A stretch of 9,136 nt of DNA from DAMCAP01 sp964369265 (lineage in GTDB: Bacteria > Bacillota > Clostridia > Oscillospirales > Ruminococcaceae), in contig CAYJEV010000069.1 in the NCBI GenBank assembly GCA_964369265.1, positions 1-9,136 on the forward strand. The letters are read 5' to 3'. How positions within the stretch are numbered: position 1 is the stretch's first letter; the number at the start of each line of letters is the position of its first letter. Positions 1-5,465 of this stretch are shown here, one piece after another. The notes under the pieces are model-generated. The model saw nothing but the letters and a program-made list of their open reading frames with translations, ran no database searches and was not told the DNA's origin. A program made the position numbers and the translations under genes.

Positions 1-1
1 T

Positions 2-37
2 AATCCGCAAATCCTTAAAATGCTCGGCAAAAAGTAA
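2..37 (+). CDS. C-terminal tail of an unknown protein (partial, cut by window edge)
   Basis: An open frame enters from the left edge and stops at TAA 35-37, giving only the last 11 residues, NPQILKMLGKK. The short hydrophobic-basic ending (ILKMLGKK) resembles the end of the next gene's C-terminal domain (GILKLLGGD) and the ILxLLG-type helices in its repeats. It may therefore be a relative of that protein, but eleven residues cannot prove this. Function is unknown, and the frame could be fortuitous. Confidence 0.4.
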   Translation, partial: NPQILKMLGKK

Positions 38-45
38 ATACATAG

Positions 46-74
46 AAATAATCTCTACTGCGTTACGATTATTT
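46..74 (+). terminator. Weak AT-rich hairpin, possible terminator of the left-edge gene
   Basis: An 8 bp perfect inverted repeat, AAATAATC (46-53) and GATTATTT (67-74), has a 13-nt loop and begins 8 bases after the stop codon at 35-37. No T-tract follows, and the stem is nearly all A-T, so termination activity is doubtful. Confidence 0.25.
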
Positions 75-76
75 GA

Positions 77-125
77 GTGAATAGGTAAAAGTGAATAGTG
101 AAGAGTGATGGTGTCGCTTTGCGAC
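77..125. repeat. Degenerate GTGAAxA heptamer run followed by a GTCGC/GCGAC hairpin
   Basis: GTGAATA occurs at 77-83. A run GTGAATA, GTGAAGA, GTGATGG then fills 91-111, followed by GTCGC-TTT-GCGAC (113-125), a 5 bp stem with a 3-nt loop. The run lies in the 200 bp gap before the repeat-protein gene. From memory, similar purine-rich GTGAA runs recur in intergenic DNA of clostridial genomes, so this may be a dispersed repeat. No promoter of good quality was found in 38-237. Confidence 0.35.
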
Positions 126-237
126 GTTTAGAATGACTTGTAGTCGGCTTGAAGCTTTAATGTAGCATACAAATTTCAATCCATCATGAAGTGATACATT
201 AGTTTTAAGTTTTGAATTTAAGTAAGGAGGGGATCGT

Positions 238-1296
238 TTGGAGGATTTAATATCCATGATAAGTCAGTTTTTAAGTAGCAGTGATGGGCAAAGTCAGCTC
301 CAATCGGTGTTATCCAGCCTTGCTACAAATGATACAAATCAGCATAACAACAATCAGCCACAACAAAACGCAAACCAACCACCTAACCTCGATCCTAACA
401 TGATTAACAGTCTCTTAGGTATGCTTGGGGGTAACCAACCACAACAAAACACTAACCAATCACCTAACCTCGACCCTAACATGATCAACAATCTTATGGG
501 TATGCTTGGGGGTAACCAACCACAACAAAACACTAACCAATCACCTAATCTCGACCCTAACATGATCAACAATCTTATGGGTATGCTTGGGAGTAGCCAA
601 CCACAACAAAACACAAACCAACAACCAAACCTCGATCCTAACATGATTAACAGTCTCTTAGGTATGCTTGGGGGTAACCAACCACAACAAAACACTAACC
701 AATCACCTAACCTCGACCCTAACATGATCAACAATCTTATGGGTATGCTTGGGGGTAACCAACCACAACAAAACACTAACCAATCACCTAATCTCGACCC
801 TAACATGATCAACAATCTTATGGGTATGCTTGGGAGTAGCCAACCACAACAAAACACAAACCAACAACCAAACCTCGATCCTAACATGATTAACAGTCTC
901 TTAGGTATGCTTGGGGGTAACCAACCACAACAAAACACTAACCAACAACCAAACCTCGATCCTAACATGATCAACAATCTCATGAGTATGCTTGGGGGAA
1001 ATACAAATAATAGCGATGCCAATAACAGCGCAGGGAATATAGGCAATCTCCTCGGCAATTTGGATATGGGTACAATACTTAAAATCACCTCTGCTATTAG
1101 CACAGTGACACAACCTGATAAAAACACAGCCTTACTAATAGCTCTAAAGCCACATTTTAAGGAAGAGCGACAAAAAAAGGTGGATGAAGCGATAAGAATA
1201 ATGCAACTTTTAAAGCTTTTGCCTATAATTCGTGAAACTGGGATTTTGAAATTGTTAGGAGGTGATGCACTTTGGAAAACAACTGGCGAAGAATAA
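238..1296 (+). CDS. Unknown protein with eight tandem 27-residue repeats and a conserved-looking C-terminal domain
   Basis: The 352-residue protein starts at TTG 238, chosen because AAGGAGG (224-230) lies 7 bases upstream. Residues 1-30 form a short amphipathic stretch. Residues 39-254 are eight contiguous 27-residue units: a Gln/Asn-rich spacer (NQPQQNTNQ), then an invariant NLDPNMIN and a hydrophobic LxGMLGG or LMGMLGS end. Residues 292-342 look like a folded helical domain (KNTALLIALKPHF, then VDEAIRIMQLLKLLPI). From memory, an 'LLxALKPxL...RxxKxDxAI' signature occurs in uncharacterised clostridial proteins, but I know no function. There is no signal peptide and no transmembrane helix, so it is probably cytoplasmic. 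It overlaps the next gene by 25 bp. The Gln/Asn-rich linkers with sticky helices suggest self-assembly or scaffolding, which is only inference. Confidence 0.85.
   Translation: MEDLISMISQFLSSSDGQSQLQSVLSSLATNDTNQHNNNQPQQNANQPPNLDPNMINSLLGMLGGNQPQQNTNQSPNLDPNMINNLMGMLGGNQPQQNTNQSPNLDPNMINNLMGMLGSSQPQQNTNQQPNLDPNMINSLLGMLGGNQPQQNTNQSPNLDPNMINNLMGMLGGNQPQQNTNQSPNLDPNMINNLMGMLGSSQPQQNTNQQPNLDPNMINSLLGMLGGNQPQQNTNQQPNLDPNMINNLMSMLGGNTNNSDANNSAGNIGNLLGNLDMGTILKITSAISTVTQPDKNTALLIALKPHFKEERQKKVDEAIRIMQLLKLLPIIRETGILKLLGGDALWKTTGEE
352..999 (+). repeat. Eight in-frame 81 bp tandem repeats
   Basis: Units begin at 352, 433, 514, 595, 676, 757, 838 and 919, with no spacer. Each encodes 27 residues. Three sequence classes are visible: one ending NNLMGMLGG, one ending NNLMGMLGS, and one with NSLLGMLGG. 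Unit 1 resembles the third class. Unit 8 is a mosaic, beginning like unit 5, continuing like unit 7 and ending with a unique NNLMSMLGG. Confidence 0.97.
433..918 (+). repeat. Exact 243 bp higher-order duplication (three-unit block repeated twice)
   Basis: Units 2-4 (433-675) and 5-7 (676-918) are identical at the nucleotide level, including synonymous positions. The identity extends beyond both edges: 385-702 matches 628-945 exactly, 318 bases at an offset of 243. This indicates a recent unequal exchange or slippage event of three whole units. Confidence 0.95.
1257..1266 (+). promoter_or_regulatory. Ideal Shine-Dalgarno inside the upstream gene, setting the TTG start at 1272
   Basis: AGGAGGTGAT, a full anti-SD complement, lies within the last codons of the repeat-protein gene. 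Its AGGAGG ends 9 bases before TTG 1272. It fixes the start of the second gene and implies translational coupling. Confidence 0.85.
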
Positions 1297-1844
1297 CATA
1301 TTCAACAGGTGACATTGAGGCTATGCAAAAAGATGCATTAAATCGTGTTAGGATGATGAGAGAGCAAGCCGAACAGAAGCTTAAGCATACCAACGAAAGT
1401 ATACATAACGAAAGCTTCTCACAAAACTTTGAATACAACGCCCCAAACATAACCCCTATGCCTAGCATGATAGAAGAAGTAATGCATCATATTGACAGCG
1501 ATAAAACTAAGAACGCTGAGGATATTACAGCAGAAACAAAGTATGAGCAGTCGCCCTCAAACATTCCTCAATCCGATACACAATCTAAACAGCAAGTTCA
1601 TTCAATGCCACTAGATGCCCCTGCTCCTAGCTTATCAAAATCAATTAAAGATTCTGCAATTGAGTTTGGAGAAAATATAAGCGAAAAATTTTCTAATTTT
1701 ACATCACCACTTACAAATATTATGGATTCTTTTGGTATAGATAGCGATAAGTTACTAATAATAGGGCTGATTATTGTGCTTCTTAATGAAAAAAGTGACA
1801 AAACATTGCTTCTTGCCTTAGGATATATCCTTTTTATGTCATAA
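1272..1844 (+). CDS. Unknown protein with C-terminal hydrophobic tail, coupled to the repeat protein
   Basis: The 190-residue protein starts at TTG 1272 behind a perfect SD and overlaps the repeat-protein gene by 25 bp in another frame. Residues 1-42 are charged and probably helical (GDIEAMQKDALNRVRMMREQ). Residues 43-125 are polar, low-complexity and likely disordered. Residues 126-150 may form an amphipathic helix. The end carries two short hydrophobic runs, 160-171 (LLIIGLIIVLL) and 178-189 (TLLLALGYILFM), split by a polar NEKSDK turn. These may be a tail anchor or a short membrane hairpin. From memory, a DSDxLLxxxLIxLL...DKxLLLALxYIL ending recurs in uncharacterised clostridial proteins. 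No catalytic motif is visible. The coupling suggests the two products work together, with this one perhaps holding the repeat protein at the membrane (inference). Confidence 0.85.
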   Translation: MENNWRRITYSTGDIEAMQKDALNRVRMMREQAEQKLKHTNESIHNESFSQNFEYNAPNITPMPSMIEEVMHHIDSDKTKNAEDITAETKYEQSPSNIPQSDTQSKQQVHSMPLDAPAPSLSKSIKDSAIEFGENISEKFSNFTSPLTNIMDSFGIDSDKLLIIGLIIVLLNEKSDKTLLLALGYILFMS

Positions 1845-1891
1845 ATTTTAAAAACAGCCATAATTCTTCTCTATTTTGTAATAAAATAAAT

Positions 1892-1920
1892 TTGATTTCC
1901 TCAAAACTATAGTGTATAAT
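1892..1920 (+). promoter_or_regulatory. Sigma-A promoter of the universal stress protein gene
   Basis: A -35 TTGATT (1892-1897), a 17-nt spacer and a perfect -10 TATAAT (1915-1920) precede ATG 1963. This predicts a leader of about 35 nt. It makes the stress protein gene a separate transcription unit from the upstream pair. Confidence 0.8.
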
Positions 1921-1962
1921 ACACATAGAAAGTATAATTTTATGTCAAGAGAGGAGAATAAT

Positions 1963-2424
1963 ATGACATCTCAATCTCATAGCCCTCGTGCTAAAACCCT
2001 AGTTTGTGTAACTGACCAAAGAAACTGCGATAGAATTATTAAATCCGCTTCTGTTATCGCTAACATGACTTCAACCGATTTAAATGTAATCAATATAGGA
2101 AATCCTGAAAGAATGCAAGACCCTCATTCAATTGAGTATCTTTTTAATGTTACTAGCCAGTATGGTGGTGAAATGACTGTTGTTTATCATAACGAACCAA
2201 CAAAAGCAATTGTTAAATACATAAAGTCAAACAAAGTGGGCAACTTAGTGACAGGTCTTCCTGAAAGCACAAATTCAGTTCTTCACACACTATGGAGCAA
2301 ATTCACACACATCAACTGCTTTACAGTTGATAAAAATGGTGAAATAGCAGAGGTGCATAGCCCAGCAAAAGCCGCTAAACAAAGCATTATAGCTATGAAT
2401 GCAATAAGCAATCCTGTCGGCTAA
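1963..2424 (+). CDS. Stand-alone universal-stress-protein domain, KdpD-like
   Basis: The start at ATG 1963 is chosen because AGAGGAG (1950-1956) is 6 bases upstream. An in-frame GTG at 1912 lies inside the promoter and cannot be used. The product has 153 residues, normal for a single Usp domain. Residues 11-17 (KTLVCVT) form the first beta strand, a helix runs over 22-36, DLNVINI (39-45) is the second strand, and EMTVVYHNEPTKAIVKYIK (70-88) followed by GNLVTGLPES match the layout of the Usp region of KdpD sensor kinases. The G-2X-G-9X-G(S/T) loop of ATP-binding Usp proteins is not intact (GLPES at 98-102), so it may not bind ATP in the usual way. It is probably cytosolic and monocistronic, with its own promoter and terminator. 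The ligand or partner is unknown. Confidence 0.7.
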   Translation: MTSQSHSPRAKTLVCVTDQRNCDRIIKSASVIANMTSTDLNVINIGNPERMQDPHSIEYLFNVTSQYGGEMTVVYHNEPTKAIVKYIKSNKVGNLVTGLPESTNSVLHTLWSKFTHINCFTVDKNGEIAEVHSPAKAAKQSIIAMNAISNPVG

Positions 2425-2458
2425 TAGTAGCCACTCTAAATAAATAATAATTTGCAAT

Positions 2459-2506
2459 AAAACAGCATTTACATTGAGGTAGTCAGCCAGTGTAGAGCTG
2501 TTTTTT
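2459..2506 (+). terminator. Rho-independent terminator after the stress protein gene
   Basis: AAAACAGC (2459-2466) pairs with GCTGTTTT (2497-2504) and ends in six T residues (2501-2506). An inner stem ACATTG (2471-2476) with CAGTGT (2488-2493), one G-U pair, closes an 11-nt loop. It lies 35 bp after the stop codon. Confidence 0.8.
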
Positions 2507-2617
2507 GCATTTCTAAACAAAGGCAAACCTTTGCATTCGTTTATGTTATTTGCTATTTGCTCAAAAAATTAACAAAAGTAATTTCATGCACTAAAATTCG
2601 ATATTATTAACAAAAAA

Positions 2618-2649
2618 TTCATATGTAATAGTTTGAACTTTGCTATAAT
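2618..2649 (+). promoter_or_regulatory. Extended -10 promoter for the DegV/receptor operon
   Basis: TGCTATAAT (2641-2649) is an extended -10 (TGn TATAAT). The best -35-like match, TTCATA (2618-2623), lies 20 nt away and is poor, while TTGAAC (2633-2638) is too close. The extended -10 probably compensates. The leader to ATG 2707 is about 50 nt. The rest of 2507-2703 holds no gene that I can see. Confidence 0.5.
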
Positions 2650-2706
2650 TAAAGATAGAAGCTAATGTTTCATTGATTTAAACTAAATAAGTAACGAGGT
2701 GATTTG

Positions 2707-3564
2707 ATGGAGAAGATAAAATTTATTACCGACTCCTCATCCGACATTTCCAAAAAACTAGCATTAGAATATGACATTGAAGTCGTTCCAATTGGAATTT
2801 CAATGCAAGGTAAAGCCTATAAAGAAGGCGTTGACTTTACTAATGAAGAGTTTTATAAAATTGTTGAGATGGCAAACCCGCTCCCAACAACTAGCGCAAT
2901 AAACCCTGAGGAGTGGTATGATATATTTGAAGAATACGCAAAAGAAGATTATGATAGGTTGGTAGTTGTAACTTTAGCTAGTAAGCTTTCAAGCACACAT
3001 CATTCTGCTAAAATGGCTGCTGAGGCTATTATGTCAGATTATAACATAAAGATTGATGTATTCGATTCTAAGACTTGCTCTGCTGGCTATGGTTATCCGC
3101 TAACTGTTGCGGCTAAAATGCATAGCGCTGGTCATAGCTTTTTAGAGATAAGAGATTATTTTGAAGATTGGTTTAACTCTTTTGAGGTTTATTTTTTAGC
3201 CTTTTCGTTTGATATAGTTAAAAAATCAGGAAGAGTTAATGCTGCTAGCGCCTTTATTGGCGAAAAGCTTGGCATTATCCCTATTATGCAGCAAAGCGAT
3301 GGAGAATTTCGTTCTTATGACAGGGCTCGTGGCGAAAAGAATGTTATAGCAAAGCTTATCAACATTGCTAAAAAGCGTATGCGCCCAGGAAGCCCTTACC
3401 TACTATTAAATGGAACACAACCTAATGTATGCGATAATATTATATCAGCATTCACTAATGAGTTTGCAGAAGCTCCAGTTGCTGTATATCAGCCTGGGCC
3501 GTCAATGGTAGTAAATGCAGGACCTAAAATGCTTTGTATAGGCTTTTTAGGAGAAAAACGATAA
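2707..3564 (+). CDS. DegV family fatty-acid-binding protein (FakB-like)
   Basis: The 285-residue length is normal for the family. ATG 2707 is preferred over TTG 2704 because GAGG (2696-2699) then sits 7 bases away. Family landmarks in order: ITDSSSDIS (7-15), VVPIGI (26-31), LPTTSAINP (59-67), VVVTLASKLSST (86-97), VFDSKTCSAGYG, KKSGRVNAASAFIGEKLGIIP, and GPSMVVNAGP (264-273). DegV/FakB proteins bind a single fatty acid in a tunnel and present it to the FakA kinase for phosphorylation and entry into phospholipid synthesis. The Thr (61/62) and Ser (95/96) of the carboxylate site are present. The His of the usual THTGPG motif is Asn 270 here, which could alter ligand binding. No fakA lies in the window. 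The protein is cytosolic and co-transcribed with the next gene (16 bp gap). Confidence 0.9.
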   Translation: MEKIKFITDSSSDISKKLALEYDIEVVPIGISMQGKAYKEGVDFTNEEFYKIVEMANPLPTTSAINPEEWYDIFEEYAKEDYDRLVVVTLASKLSSTHHSAKMAAEAIMSDYNIKIDVFDSKTCSAGYGYPLTVAAKMHSAGHSFLEIRDYFEDWFNSFEVYFLAFSFDIVKKSGRVNAASAFIGEKLGIIPIMQQSDGEFRSYDRARGEKNVIAKLINIAKKRMRPGSPYLLLNGTQPNVCDNIISAFTNEFAEAPVAVYQPGPSMVVNAGPKMLCIGFLGEKR

Positions 3565-3580
3565 TTATTTTGGAGGAATT

Positions 3581-4930
3581 ATGGAAAACACAGTATTTGA
3601 TATCAAAAAACTTTTAAGCACTAACATCAAGGTTCTATTTGCAGGAGCAAGCCTTTATTCCCTTATTTACATGTTTTCTGGAAGATTTATGATGGGAGCT
3701 GGAATTTTAATCTCTACTATTATTGTTACAGGTCTGTCTTACATGCTTAATAATACTGGCAAGACAAATGCAACCATAACTTTTTTAACCTACGCACAGC
3801 TTATTCTAATTATTGGATTTGGGTTAGTTAGTGGCGAGCTTGGTTCATCCTTTGCCCTTATAGCTGCTGGCTTAATCATGAACGCCCTTTACTATAACCC
3901 AAAGCTGTTAATTCAGCAATGGATTTTTAGTGATATTATACTAATAATTGCTTTTGTATTATTTAAAGATTTATTCTTTGCTGGATTAGCAACAGGATTT
4001 ATACTAAAAGGCCTTGCTGGATTTAACTTCTCTATATTATTTACATATTTCATGGTTAAGTGGGGAAGCGAAGCTTTTGAAATTTCTGCTAAAAAGGAAA
4101 TCGAGCTTAAAACTGTGCTTGACCAAGTTGAAGCACAAATGGACGAAAACAAAAACCATCTTGAAACACAAACTCACCTATTCAATAACATTAGAGAGCG
4201 TTCTGATACTTTAAGACAAACTTCCAATCAAATGCTGCACATCTCAACAGCTATGAATGAGTTTACTGCTGGGCAAAGCAACCTAATGCAACATCTAACC
4301 GAAGATAGCGTTAAGGTTACTTCTGAAATGCGTTCTGCTCAAGAAAAATGCATTAAGTCAAGCGAGCTATCCGAGATGAGCGCAACAAAACTAGAAGCAA
4401 GCAACAAGCTTATGGACGAAGTGGTTGAGGCTATTAACAATGTTGAGGTATCCTCTGAAAAGATTAGATCCATCATCAAGACAATTGAAGGAATTGCCTT
4501 CCAAACTAATATACTTGCGCTTAACGCTTCTGTTGAGGCTGCGAGAGCTGGCTCTGCTGGCAAGGGATTTGCTGTTGTTGCTAACGAAGTTCGTGATCTT
4601 GCAAACAAGAGCTCAGAAGCTGCAAGCAACAGCACAGAGCTACTAAACAGCTCATTAGATCACATTCAGCTAGGCTCTAAGCTTGTTAAAACTGCTGCTG
4701 ATGATTTACATGAGGTTATTGTAATTGCTAGATCTTCTGCTGATGCCGCAAAAGAAACTAACGATATCATGGATATTCAAGTTGAAAACATGAAGGCAAT
4801 ACTTGACAATATCAAGAGCGCTTCTGAAGCAATTGAGAGAAGCACAAGCACAACTGCCGAAAGCACCCAAATGGCTCATGAAGTTTCTCAACAAGCCCTA
4901 AGACTAACCGATTCAGTTGCAAAAAACTAA
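3581..4930 (+). CDS. Membrane-bound chemoreceptor-like protein (MCP signalling domain, six-helix N-terminus, no HAMP)
   Basis: The 449-residue protein starts at ATG 3581 behind GGAGG (3572-3576). About six hydrophobic helices lie at 17-34, 37-56, 64-84, 88-105, 110-128 and 131-158, with only short loops, so there is no extracellular sensor domain. A coiled-coil region from 165 leads to a methyl-accepting signalling hairpin. The conserved tip runs over about 303-340: IEGIAFQTNILALNAS, then VEAARAGSAGKGFAVVA, then NEVRDLA. This tip contacts CheW and CheA in chemoreceptors. Two details are unusual. No HAMP domain links membrane and hairpin, and the Glu that normally follows VEAARAG is Ser 325. 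The protein may sense membrane state or a small molecule within the bilayer. It ends in VAKN, without a CheR-tethering pentapeptide. It is second in the DegV operon, and a strong terminator follows at 10 bp. Confidence 0.88.
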   Translation: MENTVFDIKKLLSTNIKVLFAGASLYSLIYMFSGRFMMGAGILISTIIVTGLSYMLNNTGKTNATITFLTYAQLILIIGFGLVSGELGSSFALIAAGLIMNALYYNPKLLIQQWIFSDIILIIAFVLFKDLFFAGLATGFILKGLAGFNFSILFTYFMVKWGSEAFEISAKKEIELKTVLDQVEAQMDENKNHLETQTHLFNNIRERSDTLRQTSNQMLHISTAMNEFTAGQSNLMQHLTEDSVKVTSEMRSAQEKCIKSSELSEMSATKLEASNKLMDEVVEAINNVEVSSEKIRSIIKTIEGIAFQTNILALNASVEAARAGSAGKGFAVVANEVRDLANKSSEAASNSTELLNSSLDHIQLGSKLVKTAADDLHEVIVIARSSADAAKETNDIMDIQVENMKAILDNIKSASEAIERSTSTTAESTQMAHEVSQQALRLTDSVAKN

Positions 4931-4939
4931 AATAACAAC

Positions 4940-4972
4940 AAAGGGGCGAACCGCAAAAGTTCGCCCCTTTTT
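4940..4972 (+). terminator. Strong rho-independent terminator of the DegV/receptor operon
   Basis: A perfect 12 bp stem, AAAGGGGCGAAC (4940-4951) with its complement at 4959-4970, has a 7-nt loop CGCAAAA and runs into TTTTT (4968-4972). It lies just after the stop at 4928-4930. Confidence 0.95.
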
Positions 4973-5030
4973 ATTATGGTATATTATTTATGTCAATACA
5001 AAACGAAAATTCACATTGCAAATTGTAGCG

Positions 5031-5045
5031 GCGACTATTAGTCGC
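5031..5045. repeat. Small GCGAC/GTCGC hairpin with T-rich flank
   Basis: GCGAC (5031-5035), loop TATTA, GTCGC (5041-5045), followed by TATTTTAGTTTTT. From memory, a 'TGTAG-GGCGAC-loop-GTCGCC' pattern of this kind is a common dispersed intergenic repeat in Bacillota. It could also act as a weak + strand terminator. Confidence 0.5.
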
Positions 5046-5080
5046 TATTTTAGTTTTTCGCTAATCCTCTGGTTTTGTTG

Positions 5081-5111
5081 CCATCAAGGGTCCGTTTCGC
5101 TGCCTTGATGG
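5081..5111. repeat. 9 bp perfect inverted repeat
   Basis: CCATCAAGG (5081-5089) and CCTTGATGG (5103-5111) flank a 13-nt loop GTCCGTTTCGCTG. No T-tract follows on either strand, so it is not a simple terminator. Confidence 0.75.
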
Positions 5112-5152
5112 GTATGTTCGGAAAGTGCGTTCCTCTGTTTATGGGCTGGTTA

Positions 5153-5228
5153 AGCTTTCACATGAACACGCCTCAGCTTTGTGTGAACTTGAGGCTTTTG
5201 TTCCTGTATTGTTTTTTATGTGAAAGCT
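5153..5228. repeat. Nested inverted repeats with an alternative pairing
   Basis: The outer arms AGCTTTCACAT (5153-5163) and ATGTGAAAGCT (5218-5228) are a perfect 11 bp match 54 bp apart. An inner stem GCCTCA (5170-5175) with TGAGGC (5190-5195) sits inside. In addition TGTGAA at 5182-5187 can compete for TTCACA (5157-5162), so two mutually exclusive folds are possible. A T-run (5212-5217) precedes the right outer arm. Confidence 0.75.
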
Positions 5229-5315
5229 GTTAGGTTTCTTATACAAAAACTAAACTTAATTTCATTTGCAAAGCTTTATGTTCTCACAAAACTTCAATAC
5301 AAAGGTTTTCTTTTG

Positions 5316-5414
5316 CTTAGCTTTTCTTTTTTCCAAAAGAAAAGTAAGTTTCGCTTTCTGCGGAAAGCGCCAAAGGGGCAGCCCTTTGATGCTGAAATTT
5401 TTTGCAAAAAATTT
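5316..5414. repeat. Train of four adjacent perfect or near-perfect hairpins
   Basis: Four hairpins follow each other with almost no gaps. First, CTTA plus CTTTTCTTTT (5316-5330) pairs with AAAAGAAAAG plus TAAG (5335-5348), 14 bp with one bulged G. Second, CGCTTTC (5352-5358) pairs with GAAAGCG (5363-5369). Third, CAAAGGG (5371-5377) pairs with CCCTTTG (5382-5388). Fourth, 5395-5414 is a perfect 20 bp palindrome, AAATTTTTT-GC-AAAAAATTT. The loops of the first three are four bases. Such density is not expected by chance. It suits a dispersed repeat or a structured transcript end for the rubredoxin gene. Confidence 0.8.
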
Positions 5415-5465
5415 AGCAAAACTCTATGTAAGCCTAGCGGAATACTGAAAGTTTACTGCGAAACC

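Larger units (their letters stand above)
4973..5465. other. Gene-free convergent region rich in inverted repeats
   Basis: Between the + strand receptor operon and the - strand rubredoxin gene lies about 490 bp with no believable gene. The open frames across it lack ribosome binding sites and family resemblance. It holds at least seven inverted repeats, listed separately. No good promoter entering it was found on either strand. The make-up suggests a mosaic of dispersed palindromic intergenic repeats, or a structured RNA that I cannot assign. I see no transposase gene and no target-site duplication. Confidence 0.6.

Noticed and set aside
160..175. Sporulation sigma-E/K or sigma-G promoter (GCATACAAAT) before the repeat-protein gene
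   Set aside because: It is only a partial -10 match, with no suitable -35 at the right spacing.
352..999. CRISPR-like array
   Set aside because: The 81 bp units are contiguous, in frame and have no unique spacers. They encode protein repeats, and no cas genes are present.
354..1127. A 257-residue hydrophobic open frame on the - strand across the repeats
   Set aside because: It mirrors the repeat units in antisense. The absence of stops follows from the 81 bp period, which is divisible by three, and the + strand gene has a good ribosome binding site while this frame does not.
1912..1962. Upstream GTG start for the stress protein
   Set aside because: It lies within the promoter, overlapping the -10 region, and has no ribosome binding site. 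ATG 1963 has one.
5081..5228. Known structured RNA such as 6S, SRP RNA, a T-box or a riboswitch
   Set aside because: I could not find the sequence signatures of these classes, nor a good promoter or a downstream gene in the right orientation.
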